Positions 44,081 through 52,050 of a DNA stretch of 64,000 nucleotides are shown in pieces. Every line of letters starts with the position of its first letter. Position 1 is the stretch's first letter. The notes under the pieces are model-generated. The model was given only the letters and a program-made list of their open reading frames with translations, was not told the DNA's origin and ran no database searches. Source of the stretch: AC-50 sp035640455 (lineage in GTDB: Bacteria > Actinomycetota > Thermoleophilia > Gaiellales > Gaiellaceae). Where the stretch lies: the NCBI GenBank assembly GCA_035640455.1, contig DASQWB010000017.1, positions 1 to 64,000 of the forward strand. Reading direction: 5' to 3'. Position numbers and translations under genes: made by a program.

Positions 44081-44868
44081 TATCGACTCCTGAGCAGGTA
44101 GAGGTCCTGGTACGGGTTGCCGGTCGCGCCCTCGGGCACGAACTCGACGACGTCGAGCCGGGCCGCGAGCCGTTCCTGCACGTACGACGGCGGGTGGAAG
44201 GCCGAGCAGAGGTTGGAGCCGGCGCCCTCCTCCCAGCGCACGACGAGCTGCCCGTGGTCGAAGCGTGCCCGCTCGGCCGCCTCGAGCCGCTCGCGGTAGC
44301 GCTCGCCGTGGACGGTCACGAGGAGGAAGCCGCCGGGCCGCAGCACCCGCTCGAGCTCGGCTGCCCACGCGAGCTGGAGCTCCTCGGGCAGGTGCGTGAA
44401 GACGGAGAGCGCGTAGACAAGGTCGAAGCTCTCGTCGTCGTAGGCGAGCGGCGGCTCGAGCCGGTTCGTGGTGAAGCGCGCGAACCGCAGGTTGCGGCGA
44501 CACCACTCGACCGCCTCCTCGCTCCGGTCGCTCCCGTGCACGACGGTTCCGTTCAGGCCCGCCCAGCGCCGCGTGACGCGTCCGCACCCGCAGCCGAAGT
44601 CGAGCATCGCCTCGAGCTCCTCGACAGGCCGACCGGCGCGCGCCAGGGCCCCGCGGATCGCCCCGGCGGCGAGCCGGCCGCTCTCGAGGAACCACGCGGC
44701 GTCCGGCGTCCCGGCGACCCGGACGATCAGCCGTGGCGGCGGGACGGGCAGACCGTCGTCGGCGGCCGGGGCGGCCCCTGCCCGCAGCGACCGCGCCCAC
44801 TCGTAGCCGCGGTAGGCGGCCCGTAGCAGACCGAGCCGGCCGAGGAGGTTGAGGGCCCACCGCTTCAC
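44080..44868 (-). CDS. Class I SAM-dependent methyltransferase
   Basis: A 262-residue methyltransferase. SAM motif I is MLDFGCGCGRVTRRW near residue 88; the acidic residue of strand 2 is in VVHGSDRSEEAVEW; motif post-I and IV are in FDLVYALSVFTHLPEELQ; and LRPGGFLLVTVHG is motif V-VI. The N-terminal 45 residues are basic and helical. This type is common next to glycan genes and in small accessory operons; the substrate cannot be read. Start GTG 44868 lies eight bases behind TAGCGT. It leads the operon with the FRG protein. Confidence 0.88.
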   Translation of the reverse strand: MKRWALNLLGRLGLLRAAYRGYEWARSLRAGAAPAADDGLPVPPPRLIVRVAGTPDAAWFLESGRLAAGAIRGALARAGRPVEELEAMLDFGCGCGRVTRRWAGLNGTVVHGSDRSEEAVEWCRRNLRFARFTTNRLEPPLAYDDESFDLVYALSVFTHLPEELQLAWAAELERVLRPGGFLLVTVHGERYRERLEAAERARFDHGQLVVRWEEGAGSNLCSAFHPPSYVQERLAARLDVVEFVPEGATGNPYQDLYLLRSR

Positions 44869-44876
44869 GTGCGCGA

Positions 44877-44882
44877 ACGCTA
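44877..44882 (-). promoter_or_regulatory. -10 element TAGCGT before the methyltransferase-FRG operon
   Basis: On the minus strand TAGCGT is eight bases before GTG 44868, facing the deoC -10 box at 44900 in the same 43-base divergent gap. Confidence 0.42.
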
Positions 44883-44899
44883 GAGGACGCGCGGCGGCC

Positions 44900-44905
44900 T
44901 AGACT
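44900..44905 (+). promoter_or_regulatory. -10 element TAGACT before deoC
   Basis: TAGACT is six bases before GTG 44912. The stretch TAGACTTGGGTCGTGG is nearly identical to that before the gene at 9369. Confidence 0.5.
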
Positions 44906-44911
44906 TGGGTC

Positions 44912-45850
44912 GTGGCCAAGGCACCGGTTCTGCCGCGCGGCTTCGAGCTTCCGCTCGAGCCCCGGCTGCCGCGGATCGGCTCCGTCGACCAGGTGGCCGT
45001 GGAGGAGCGGGCGGCGACGCTCGGGAAGCGGTCGATCAAGCGCGAGGCGAAGCTCTGGGCGCTCGAGCTAGCGATCCGGACGATCGACCTGACGACGCTC
45101 GAGGGCGCGGACACCCCCGGCAAGGTCGCCGCGCTCTGCTCGAAGGCGCTACGCCCGGACCCGGTCGATCCGTCGATCCCCGCGGTCGCGGCGGTGTGCG
45201 TCTACCCGAACCTCGTCCCCGTCGCCGTCGAGCGCGTGCGCGGAAGCGGCGTGAGGGTCGCCTCCGTCGCCACCGCCTTCCCGTCCGGGCAGGCGCCGCT
45301 CGACGTGAAGCTGGCCGAGGTGCGCGAGGTGGTCGAGATGGGCGCCGACGAGGTCGACATGGTCATCGACCGCGGCGCGTTCCTCTCCGGCCGCTACGCC
45401 AAGGTCTACGACGAGATCGTCCGCGTGAAGGAGGCCTGCGGCGACGCGCGCCTGAAGGTGATCCTCGAGACGGGCGAGCTTGGCACCTACGACAACGTCC
45501 GCCGTGCGTCGCTTCTGGCCATGGCCGCCGGGGCCGACTTCATCAAGACCTCCACGGGCAAGCTGCCGTCGGCCGCGACGCTGCCGGTGGCGCTCGTGAT
45601 GCTGGAGGCGATCCGCGACGTGTACGAGGAGACGAGGCGGATGGTCGGGATGAAGCCCGCCGGCGGGATCCGGGTCGCCAAGCAGGCAGTGCAGCACCTC
45701 GTTCTCGTCCACGAGACGGTCGGCCCCGAGTGGCTGACGCCCGACCTCTACCGGCTCGGCGCGTCGTCGCTCCTGAACGACGTGCTGCTCCAGATCGGCA
45801 AGGAGAAGACGGGCGCCTACCAGTCGCCCGACTACTTCACGATCGATTGA
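44912..45850 (+). CDS. deoC: Deoxyribose-phosphate aldolase
   Basis: A 312-residue class I aldolase that cleaves deoxyribose 5-phosphate into glyceraldehyde 3-phosphate and acetaldehyde. The Schiff-base Lys is in GADFIKTSTGK near residue 211, with the proton-relay Asp and Lys in DEVDMVIDRG and GMKPAGGIRVA. VASVATAFPSGQAP is typical. It is about 60 residues longer than E. coli DeoC at the N terminus and matches the long actinobacterial or eukaryotic form. Two aldehyde dehydrogenase genes follow nearby and could oxidise the acetaldehyde. Confidence 0.93.
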   Translation: MAKAPVLPRGFELPLEPRLPRIGSVDQVAVEERAATLGKRSIKREAKLWALELAIRTIDLTTLEGADTPGKVAALCSKALRPDPVDPSIPAVAAVCVYPNLVPVAVERVRGSGVRVASVATAFPSGQAPLDVKLAEVREVVEMGADEVDMVIDRGAFLSGRYAKVYDEIVRVKEACGDARLKVILETGELGTYDNVRRASLLAMAAGADFIKTSTGKLPSAATLPVALVMLEAIRDVYEETRRMVGMKPAGGIRVAKQAVQHLVLVHETVGPEWLTPDLYRLGASSLLNDVLLQIGKEKTGAYQSPDYFTID

Positions 45851-45883
45851 CCGGAAGCTAACGGCATCCTCACGAGCGCGGCG

Positions 45884-45889
45884 TACGCT
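45884..45889 (+). promoter_or_regulatory. -10 element TACGCT before the propeller protein gene
   Basis: TACGCT is seven bases before ATG 45897. It favours that ATG over the GTG at 45891. Confidence 0.45.
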
Positions 45890-45896
45890 CGTGCCG

Positions 45897-46955
45897 ATGG
45901 CGACGATCCTGCCGGCTCTCGCAGCGGCGGCGACCATCCTGTCGGTCGCTCCCGCTGCCGCGCAGCCCTCGTCCGGAAGCCAGATCTACTCCGTCCGGCT
46001 CGACGGCAGCGGACTCGTGAACCTGAGCGGCGCGAATGTGCCGGACGCCCTGCCGAGCCTGGCTCCTCGCGGTGGCCGCATCGCGTTCGTCCGGGTCCCG
46101 ACGCGCGGGCTCGCCCGCCGGAGCTCCCTGCCCATCGGGGAGCTCTGGACGATGCGGAGCAACGGCTCGGAGCAGCGCCGGCTCGCCGCAGGAGTCGTGG
46201 TCGGGGACGCATTCGTCGCCCCACCGAGCTGGTCGCCCGACAGCCGCGAGATCGCGTTCTGGGGCGCCCCGGACGGCGGCCGGTACGGCGTCTGGGTCGT
46301 CGACCTGGAGGGCCGCCTGCGCCGGCTTGCCGACGCAGAGTCGAGCCCGACCTGGTCGCCCGACGGCCGTCTGATCGCCTTCGACGAATTCGACGCCTCC
46401 AGGTGCGGGCCGATCGACCGGAACTGCGCCACGGCTCTGCTCGAGGTCGTTGCGCCCGAGGGGTCCGGTCGCCGGACGCTCGCGACCGACGCCATCCGGC
46501 CGAGCTGGTCGCCGACCGGCGCGCGCCTCGCATTCGCGGGCGGAGCCGCCGGAACGGACGCCTACACGCTCGGCGTCGTCTCGCCGGCCGGCGGCCCGCC
46601 GAGGACGCTCGTCCGGCGGCGAAACGCGTGGACGATCGCCTGGTCGCCCGGCGGCCGGCGGATCGCCTTCGTCGACGAGAGGAGCGGCTCGATCTTCACC
46701 GTCGCTCCGAGCGGCGGCCCGCTGCGCCGGCTTGGTGGCGGTGGGACGGCCCCGATCCCCTCGGTCGCATGGTCGCCGCGCGGCGCCAGGATCGCGTTCG
46801 CCGTGCGTCCGGAGCGGGCGCGCGTGACAACCATCTGGGTCGCGCATGCCGACGGCTCTCACCGGCGTCGAGTCGAGAAGGTTCGCGGCGCCGTCTCCGA
46901 CCTCGCCTGGTTGGCCGACGGCGGCCGGCTGATCTATACCCTCGCGCGACGGTGA
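45897..46955 (+). CDS. Secreted TolB-like beta-propeller protein
   Basis: A 352-residue exported protein. After a signal peptide (ATILPALAAAATILSVAPAA) come six to seven repeats of the WD40-like/PD40 type, each with a SWSPDSREIAFWG-like core: SLAPRGGRIAFV, SWSPDSREIAFW, TWSPDGRLIAFD, SWSPTGARLAFA, AWSPGGRRIAFV, AWSPRGARIAFA. This is the TolB propeller fold; there is no TolB N-terminal domain and no Tol system here, so a binding or scaffold role outside the cell is likely. It sits between deoC and the aldehyde dehydrogenases, with its own promoter box. Confidence 0.85.
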   Translation: MATILPALAAAATILSVAPAAAQPSSGSQIYSVRLDGSGLVNLSGANVPDALPSLAPRGGRIAFVRVPTRGLARRSSLPIGELWTMRSNGSEQRRLAAGVVVGDAFVAPPSWSPDSREIAFWGAPDGGRYGVWVVDLEGRLRRLADAESSPTWSPDGRLIAFDEFDASRCGPIDRNCATALLEVVAPEGSGRRTLATDAIRPSWSPTGARLAFAGGAAGTDAYTLGVVSPAGGPPRTLVRRRNAWTIAWSPGGRRIAFVDERSGSIFTVAPSGGPLRRLGGGGTAPIPSVAWSPRGARIAFAVRPERARVTTIWVAHADGSHRRRVEKVRGAVSDLAWLADGGRLIYTLARR

Positions 46956-47019
46956 GGCCCCGAGCCGCCGTCGTCGCCGCGACCCTCGCGCGCACGACTG
47001 ACACGGCAGGGCTCGGGAG

Positions 47020-47025
47020 TAGCAT
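47020..47025 (+). promoter_or_regulatory. -10 element TAGCAT before the aldehyde dehydrogenase gene
   Basis: TAGCAT is seven bases before GTG 47033 and supports that start over the GTG at 46952. Confidence 0.48.
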
Positions 47026-47032
47026 TCCCGAG

Positions 47033-48511
47033 GTGGCCGAGCTCGAGCGCAAGCACGGCGGCACGCCGGTCCCGACGGAGTGGACGTATGCGCCTGCCCC
47101 CGAGGCGCGCGACATCGTCTCGATCCGTGACCGCTACGGGCTCTACGTCGGCGGCGAGTGGATCGAGCCGCACTCCGGCAAGGCCTTCGCCACCATCGAC
47201 CCCTCGACCGAGGAGCCGCTCGCCGAGATCGCGCAGGCGGGCCCCGAGGACGTGTCTCTCGCGGTCGCGGCGGCACGGGAGGCGTTCGACAACGGCTGGG
47301 CGGATCTGGCCCCCTCCGAGCGGGCGAAGTACCTCTTCCGGATCGCCCGCATCCTCCAGGAGCGCTCGCGCGAGTTCGCCGTCCTCGAGTCGCTGAACGG
47401 CGGCAAGCCCATCAAGGAGTCGCGCGACGTCGACCTGCCGCTCTCCGCCGCCCACTTCTTCTACTACGCGGGCTGGGCGGACAAGCTCGAGTACGCCTTC
47501 CCGAACCGGCAGCCGCAGCCGGTCGGCGTCGCCGGCCAGATCATCCCCTGGAACTTCCCGCTGCTCATGCTGGCCTGGAAGATCGCGCCCGCCCTCGCCG
47601 CCGGGAACACCGTCGTCCTGAAGCCGGCCGAGACGACGCCATTGACGGCGCTCCTCTTCTGCGACGTCCTCCGCCAAGCCGAGCTCCCGCCCGGGGTCGT
47701 GAACATCGTCACCGGCGACGGCAGCACCGGGGCCGAGATCGTCAAGCATCCCGGCGTCGACAAGATCGCCTTCACCGGCTCGACCGAGGTCGGAAAGGCG
47801 ATCCAGCGCGAGCTCGCGGGCACGAAGAAGAAGCTGACCCTCGAGCTCGGCGGCAAGGCCGCGAACGTCGTCTTCGACGACGCGCCGCTCGACCAGGCGA
47901 TCGAGGGGATCGTGAACGGGATCTACTTCAACCAGGGCCACGTCTGCTGCGCGGGCTCCCGCCTGCTCGTCCAGGAGTCGATCTATGAGCAACTGATCGC
48001 GAAGCTCAAGCGGCGGCTCGGCACGCTGCGGGTGGGCGCGCCACTCGACAAGAACACCGACGTGGGCGCGATCAACTCGCGCCAGCAGCTCGAGAAGATC
48101 GAGGATCTCGTCCGCTCGGGGCGCGACGAGGGCGCCGAGATCTACCAGCCGCCGTGCCGGCTCCCGGAGCGCGGCTACTGGTTCGTGCCGACGGTGTTCA
48201 CGAACGTCGCCCAGTCGTACCGGATCGCACAGGAGGAGATCTTCGGGCCGGTGCTCTCCGTCCTCACCTTCCGGACGCCCGACGAGGCGGTCGAGAAGGC
48301 GAACAACACGCCGTACGGGCTCTCGGCCGGCGTCTGGACGGAGAAGGGCTCACGCATCCTCGCGATAGCACAGCGGCTCCGCGCGGGCGTCGTCTGGGCG
48401 AACACCTACAACCGCTTCGACCCCGCGTCGCCGTTCGGCGGCTACAAGGAGTCCGGCTTCGGCCGCGAGGGCGGGCTGCACGGGCTCGAGCCCTACCTGA
48501 AGTTCGATTGA
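47033..48511 (+). CDS. NAD(P)-dependent aldehyde dehydrogenase
   Basis: A 492-residue aldehyde dehydrogenase. The cofactor part has IIPWNFPLLMLAWKIAPALA and FTGSTEVGKAI; the general base Glu is in KLTLELGGKAAN near residue 262; the nucleophile Cys is in FNQGHVCCAGSRLLVQ near residue 305; and EEIFGPVLSVLTF completes the family. All catalytic residues are present. GTG 47033 is chosen from TAGCAT upstream; GTG 46952 would add 27 unlikely residues. It is followed directly by a small Cys-rich protein and a half-length dehydrogenase, a trio also suggestive of a split ALDH16-like system. Confidence 0.94.
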   Translation: MAELERKHGGTPVPTEWTYAPAPEARDIVSIRDRYGLYVGGEWIEPHSGKAFATIDPSTEEPLAEIAQAGPEDVSLAVAAAREAFDNGWADLAPSERAKYLFRIARILQERSREFAVLESLNGGKPIKESRDVDLPLSAAHFFYYAGWADKLEYAFPNRQPQPVGVAGQIIPWNFPLLMLAWKIAPALAAGNTVVLKPAETTPLTALLFCDVLRQAELPPGVVNIVTGDGSTGAEIVKHPGVDKIAFTGSTEVGKAIQRELAGTKKKLTLELGGKAANVVFDDAPLDQAIEGIVNGIYFNQGHVCCAGSRLLVQESIYEQLIAKLKRRLGTLRVGAPLDKNTDVGAINSRQQLEKIEDLVRSGRDEGAEIYQPPCRLPERGYWFVPTVFTNVAQSYRIAQEEIFGPVLSVLTFRTPDEAVEKANNTPYGLSAGVWTEKGSRILAIAQRLRAGVVWANTYNRFDPASPFGGYKESGFGREGGLHGLEPYLKFD

Positions 48512-48882
48512 TGCCCGCGCTGAGACTCGATCCTCCGCGCGAGCTTCACACCGTCTTTCCTGAAGTGATCCAACCGCTGCGGGATGCGTTGGAGGCTGGA
48601 GGCGAGCCGGGCCTCGCCGAGTCAGTCGAGCGGCTTTGCGTGCACGCGCTGTGCGGCTGCGGAGACTCCTTCTGCGGCAGCTTCTACACCCTCGACCCTT
48701 CGCGCCCGCGGTTGCAGGGGACGATCGGGCTCGACGGAGATTCGCCCTTCACCCCGTTCGCGATCGACACGAGCGACGACAGGATCGCGTTCGTCGAGAT
48801 CATCAATGCCGACTCGTCTCCCTTGTCCGGCTTCAAGCGCCGCCACGCACGGCTCTGCGACGAAGCCGCCGCCCGCGCATGA
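48511..48882 (+). CDS. Small Cys-containing protein between two ALDH genes
   Basis: A 123-residue soluble protein starting at ATG 48511, which shares one base with the stop of the full-length aldehyde dehydrogenase gene. Residues about 42-56 hold CVHALCGCGDSFCGSF, four Cys in a small space, fit for a metal or disulfide. The rest is strand-rich with TIGLDGDSPFTPFAIDTSDD. I know no function. Its stop overlaps the start of the half-length dehydrogenase (ATGA), so the three proteins are made in step and may form a complex. It is distinct from the CECGREDC protein at 9369. Confidence 0.72.
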   Translation: MPALRLDPPRELHTVFPEVIQPLRDALEAGGEPGLAESVERLCVHALCGCGDSFCGSFYTLDPSRPRLQGTIGLDGDSPFTPFAIDTSDDRIAFVEIINADSSPLSGFKRRHARLCDEAAARA

Positions 48883-49679
48883 GCCGCCGCCTTCCGGTCC
48901 GCAAGACCTACAAGCTCTTCGTCGGCGGCGCGTTCCCGCGCTCGGAGTCGGGTCGCACGTACGAGGCCGAGGGGCAGAACGTCGCCCGGGCCTCGCGCAA
49001 GGACGTGCGCGACGCCGTGCGCGCGGCGCGCGGCGCGCTGCCGAAGTGGTCGTCGATGACCGCCTACAACCGCGGCCAGGTGCTCTACCGGCTCGCCGAG
49101 ATGATGGAGGCGCGGCACGCGGAGCTCGCCGACCTCTGCTCCGGGCCCGGCGAGGTCGAGCGCGCGATCGACCGCACGGTCTGGTACGCCGGCTGGGCGG
49201 ACAAGCTCGGCCAGGTGCTCGGCTCGTCGAACCCAGTCGCGGGCCCATACTTCAACTTCACCGTGCCGGAGCCGACCGGCGTCGTGGCGGTGCTCGCGCC
49301 AGAGGAGCCGCCGCTCCTCGGCCTCGTGACGCGGCTCCTCCCGCCGGTCGTCGGCGGCAACGCGGTCGTCGCGGTGGCCTCGGAGTCGCGACCGCTCGCG
49401 GCGATCGAGCTCGCCGAGGCGCTCGCGACCTCGGACGTCCCCGGCGGCGCCGTCAACATCCTCACCGGCCTGAAGCGGGAGCTCGCGCCCGTGCTCGCGG
49501 CGCACATGGACGTCAACGCACTCGATTTGACCGGCGCCGACGGCGACGTCGCGGAGCTCGAGCGGGCAGCGGCGGCGAACGTCAAGCGCGTCGTCCACGG
49601 CGCGGCCGACGGCCAGAGCCCGTGGGACGTGGCGTCGTTCCTCGAGCTGAAGACCGTCTGGCACCCGATCGGCGTCTGA
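48879..49679 (+). CDS. Half-length aldehyde dehydrogenase-like protein lacking catalytic residues
   Basis: A 266-residue protein matching only the N-terminal cofactor-binding part of aldehyde dehydrogenases. It has KTYKLFVGGAFPRSESGRTY at the start, YAGWADKLGQVLGSSNPVAG, PTGVVAVLAPEEPPLLGLVT in place of the usual GVVGQIIPWNFP, and AVNILTGL. No ExGGK with catalytic Glu and no Cys nucleophile loop exist; the frame ends cleanly at TGA 49677-49679. It resembles the second, non-catalytic domain of ALDH16-type proteins rather than a random truncation, because its own sequence has diverged and the gene is embedded in a coupled operon. Confidence 0.82.
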   Translation: MSRRLPVRKTYKLFVGGAFPRSESGRTYEAEGQNVARASRKDVRDAVRAARGALPKWSSMTAYNRGQVLYRLAEMMEARHAELADLCSGPGEVERAIDRTVWYAGWADKLGQVLGSSNPVAGPYFNFTVPEPTGVVAVLAPEEPPLLGLVTRLLPPVVGGNAVVAVASESRPLAAIELAEALATSDVPGGAVNILTGLKRELAPVLAAHMDVNALDLTGADGDVAELERAAAANVKRVVHGAADGQSPWDVASFLELKTVWHPIGV

Positions 49680-49745
49680 CCTAGCCGCCTCCCCCGTCCG
49701 AGGGCCTAGCCAGACTCGGCCCTCGCCGATCTCAACGGGCGAGGG

Positions 49746-50720
49746 ATGGTTCTCGGCAGACACATACGCAGGGTTGCGCTTGTAGCGGCGCTCGCGGCGG
49801 CGGCTCTGCCCGGCGCCGCGGCGGCTTCGCAGCTGATCGATCGCAACCCCACCGAGGTCCGCCTCGCCGTGAACGGGAAGGGCGAGGCGATGATCACCTA
49901 CCGCGCGGCCGGGAAGCTCCGCCGAGTCCTCGTCTGGGGCGCGCTCAACGCTCGCTTCCCGAGCCCGGCCTCGCGCCAGGTCCGGTTCAAGAAGGACTAC
50001 GCCGGTGGCTGGGGCAAGTACCGCCGGCTCTACTGGCGCGGCTTCCGCAACGTCTGCCGGCGCTACGACGGGCCCGCGCTCGCCTGGTTCGTCACCGGGT
50101 GCAAGGCGCCCGACGGCTCGTACTGGGCGCTCCAGAGCTGGCAGACGCCGCTCCCCGACCTCGGCTACACGCCGTGGCTGCCGGAGCAGCGCGCGTGGGA
50201 GCTGCACGTCTCGCACTGGACGGGGCCGCTCGCCCAGCTCGAGGTGCACACGGACTGGATCTACGGCGGCCGCTTCCACGACCTCTTCGGCCGCCTCACC
50301 TATCGCGGGCATCCCGTCTTCGGCTACCACACGACGCGTTACGGCGCGCCGCTCGACGGCTACGGGCGGCTCCTCTACCTCGACACCTTCGACTCCGCCT
50401 ACGGGCCAGGCTGGCGGCGCGAGAACTCGTTCGTCGCGCACAACCCGACGGGCATGTTCTGCTACGGCTTCTATCCGTTCGACCCCACGAAGAGCGGCTA
50501 CGTCCATCCGCCTGGGCAGACGGCGAAGCGCGGGCCGGGCAACGGGCGGCGCTACCGCATCACCGTCGAGGGGCCGGGGGTCACGCCCGACGTCGTGTGG
50601 ACGGGCCCGGGCCTCCACGACTACGACGCGCACAACGCCGCCGACGTGCTCTACGAGCGGCAGCAGAACGCCCTGCTCGACTCCATGCTCGGAGTCGACC
50701 GGAAGTGCCGCCAGCACTGA
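49746..50720 (+). CDS. Secreted hypothetical protein, 324 residues
   Basis: An exported protein with a signal peptide (HIRRVALVAALAAAALPGAA) and a Trp/Tyr-rich mature part. A repeated pattern of strands (EVRLAVNGKGEAMITYRAAG, LYWRGFRNVCRRYDGPALAW, HVSHWTGPLAQLEVHTDWIY) suggests a beta-rich fold; NVC, TGC, MFC and RKC contribute four Cys. The C-terminal part contains GRRYRITVEGPGVTPDVVW. I do not recognise a family, although this type is frequent in the class. ATG 49746 is the first good start; the gene ends in front of repeat A copy 5. Confidence 0.72.
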   Translation: MVLGRHIRRVALVAALAAAALPGAAAASQLIDRNPTEVRLAVNGKGEAMITYRAAGKLRRVLVWGALNARFPSPASRQVRFKKDYAGGWGKYRRLYWRGFRNVCRRYDGPALAWFVTGCKAPDGSYWALQSWQTPLPDLGYTPWLPEQRAWELHVSHWTGPLAQLEVHTDWIYGGRFHDLFGRLTYRGHPVFGYHTTRYGAPLDGYGRLLYLDTFDSAYGPGWRRENSFVAHNPTGMFCYGFYPFDPTKSGYVHPPGQTAKRGPGNGRRYRITVEGPGVTPDVVWTGPGLHDYDAHNAADVLYERQQNALLDSMLGVDRKCRQH

Positions 50721-50771
50721 GCGCGGGCAGAGCCCGCGCGTCCTGATGGTCGGCGCCGCCAAGTCGGCGCC
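50719..50771 (-). repeat. Dispersed repeat family A, copy 5 (short)
   Basis: Read on the minus strand: AAGGCGCCGACTTGGCGGCG, then ACCATCAGGACGCGCGGGC facing GCCCGCGC, where similarity stops at the gene end. It lacks the GTCTG...GACCGGTC tail of the other copies. Confidence 0.8.
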
Positions 50772-50784
50772 TTCGTCGCGGCGC

Positions 50785-50790
50785 TACGAT
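50785..50790 (+). promoter_or_regulatory. -10 element TACGAT before the TrpC-like gene
   Basis: TACGAT is seven bases before GTG 50798, and so selects the second of two adjacent GTG codons as start. Confidence 0.45.
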
Positions 50791-50797
50791 CGCGGTG

Positions 50798-51388
50798 GTG
50801 ACAGCCGCCCGCCGCTTCAGCCAGGCCATCTCGGAGGGTGACGGAATCTCGCTCATCGTCGCGGTTCGCGGGCCGGAGGACGCGAGGCAGGCGGAGGACG
50901 ACGGCGCGGAGGCCGTGCTCGTCTCCGGCGGAAGCGTGCGCGAGCTCCTGGGAATCCGCGAAGCGACGTCGCTCCCCATCCTCTTCTACTGGGACGGCGA
51001 GCAGCCCGACGCGCTCGAGGGCGCCGACGCGTGCGTCGTCGAGGCGGGCGGCGAGCGCGACCGCGAGTGGCTCGTGCGCGTCCACGGCGAGCTCGGCGAC
51101 CGCTTCGAGCTCGCGCTCCGGATCTCCGACGAGGATCACCTCGAGTCGGCGCTCGAGAACTTCGACCCCGAGCTCTTCGTCCTCGCCGCGCCGGACGAGG
51201 AGGGCGACGACGCGCTCGAGCGCGTGCTCGATCTCCTGCCCGACGTGCCGGCCGGGAAGCTCGCGATCGCCGAGCTGCCGGGGCCGGGCCGCGAGCAGGT
51301 CGCCGAGCTCGAGCGGGCGGGAGTGGACGCGGTGATCGTCGGCGCGACCGCCGCCGACCTCGTCGGCGAGGCGCCCCCGAGCCTCTGA
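50798..51388 (+). CDS. TIM-barrel protein resembling indole-3-glycerol-phosphate synthase
   Basis: A 196-residue protein with alternating strands and helices. SLIVAVRGPEDARQAEDDGA, EAVLVSGG, SLPILFYWDG, EDHLESALENFDPELFVLAA and GVDAVIVGATAADLVGEAP recall the second half of TrpC, ending in the phosphate-binding GVDAVIVG. The catalytic motifs of TrpC (the N-terminal FKRxSPS lysine region) are not present, and the chain is about 60 residues shorter, so it may be a non-catalytic or differently acting barrel. No other trp gene is nearby. A lipoprotein gene follows after 23 bases. Confidence 0.65.
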   Translation: MTAARRFSQAISEGDGISLIVAVRGPEDARQAEDDGAEAVLVSGGSVRELLGIREATSLPILFYWDGEQPDALEGADACVVEAGGERDREWLVRVHGELGDRFELALRISDEDHLESALENFDPELFVLAAPDEEGDDALERVLDLLPDVPAGKLAIAELPGPGREQVAELERAGVDAVIVGATAADLVGEAPPSL

Positions 51389-51411
51389 TTCGGGTCTACC
51401 ATCTTCGGAGA

Positions 51412-52050
51412 ATGAGGAAGCTCGGGGTCATCCCCCTCGCCGTGCTCGCGGCGGCGATCGCGCTCGTCGCGAGCGGGTGCGGCGGCGATGCCGACCGCGC
51501 CGTCGAGCCGCCGGCGAAGGCGGCGTCGACGCGCGCCGCGTGCCCGGCGGCGGCGCGCGCCGGTTGGCAGCGCCTCGCGAACCGCATCCACGCGTCGGTC
51601 TACTGCCCCGCCTGGATGCCCGACCCGTTCGACGGCGTGATCGGCGGCCGCTGGAACACGATCGACTCGGTCTCGCCCGACGGCAGCTACCTCATCGGCT
51701 TCATCTGGCTCGAGGCGGGAAGCGGCGAGCTGCACGTCAACCTGCGCGGCTACCCCGGCCGCACGCGGATCCCGACCTGCACCGACGTGAACACCGTGAA
51801 CGGCGTCACGCACCGCCGCAAGATCCAATGCTTCGCCGACCCGACCGGCCACCGGAGGGTCGCCGGCATCAATGCCACCGTCTACACCGCGAACCAGGAC
51901 GCCGATCGCTGGCACGTCCTCTACGCGTGGCGGCATGACGGCTCGCTCTACACGCTGAGCCAGCACGTCGCGGAGCCGCTCACCTATCGCAAGGTCGTGG
52001 CCGACCTCGACCGCATGCTGCGCTCGCTCGTCCTCGTCCGGCCGTCGTGA
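51412..52050 (+). CDS. Lipoprotein, unknown function
   Basis: A 212-residue lipoprotein. The signal sequence ends in the lipobox IALVASGCGGD, so Cys-22 or nearby would be lipid-modified. The mature part has Cys in RAACPAA, VYCPAW, TCTD and QCFAD and strands such as SYLIGFIWLEAGSGELHVNL and NATVYTANQDADRWHVLYAW. No family is recognised. A TACCAT box lies nine bases before ATG 51412 and a weak GGAG site between. Its stop overlaps the GTG start of the Tat-exported protein gene, linking the two envelope proteins. Confidence 0.75.
   Translation: MRKLGVIPLAVLAAAIALVASGCGGDADRAVEPPAKAASTRAACPAAARAGWQRLANRIHASVYCPAWMPDPFDGVIGGRWNTIDSVSPDGSYLIGFIWLEAGSGELHVNLRGYPGRTRIPTCTDVNTVNGVTHRRKIQCFADPTGHRRVAGINATVYTANQDADRWHVLYAWRHDGSLYTLSQHVAEPLTYRKVVADLDRMLRSLVLVRPS

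Noticed and set aside
46952..47032. GTG 46952 as the start of the aldehyde dehydrogenase
   Set aside because: The added 27 residues are unlike the family, and a TAGCAT box lies seven bases before GTG 47033.
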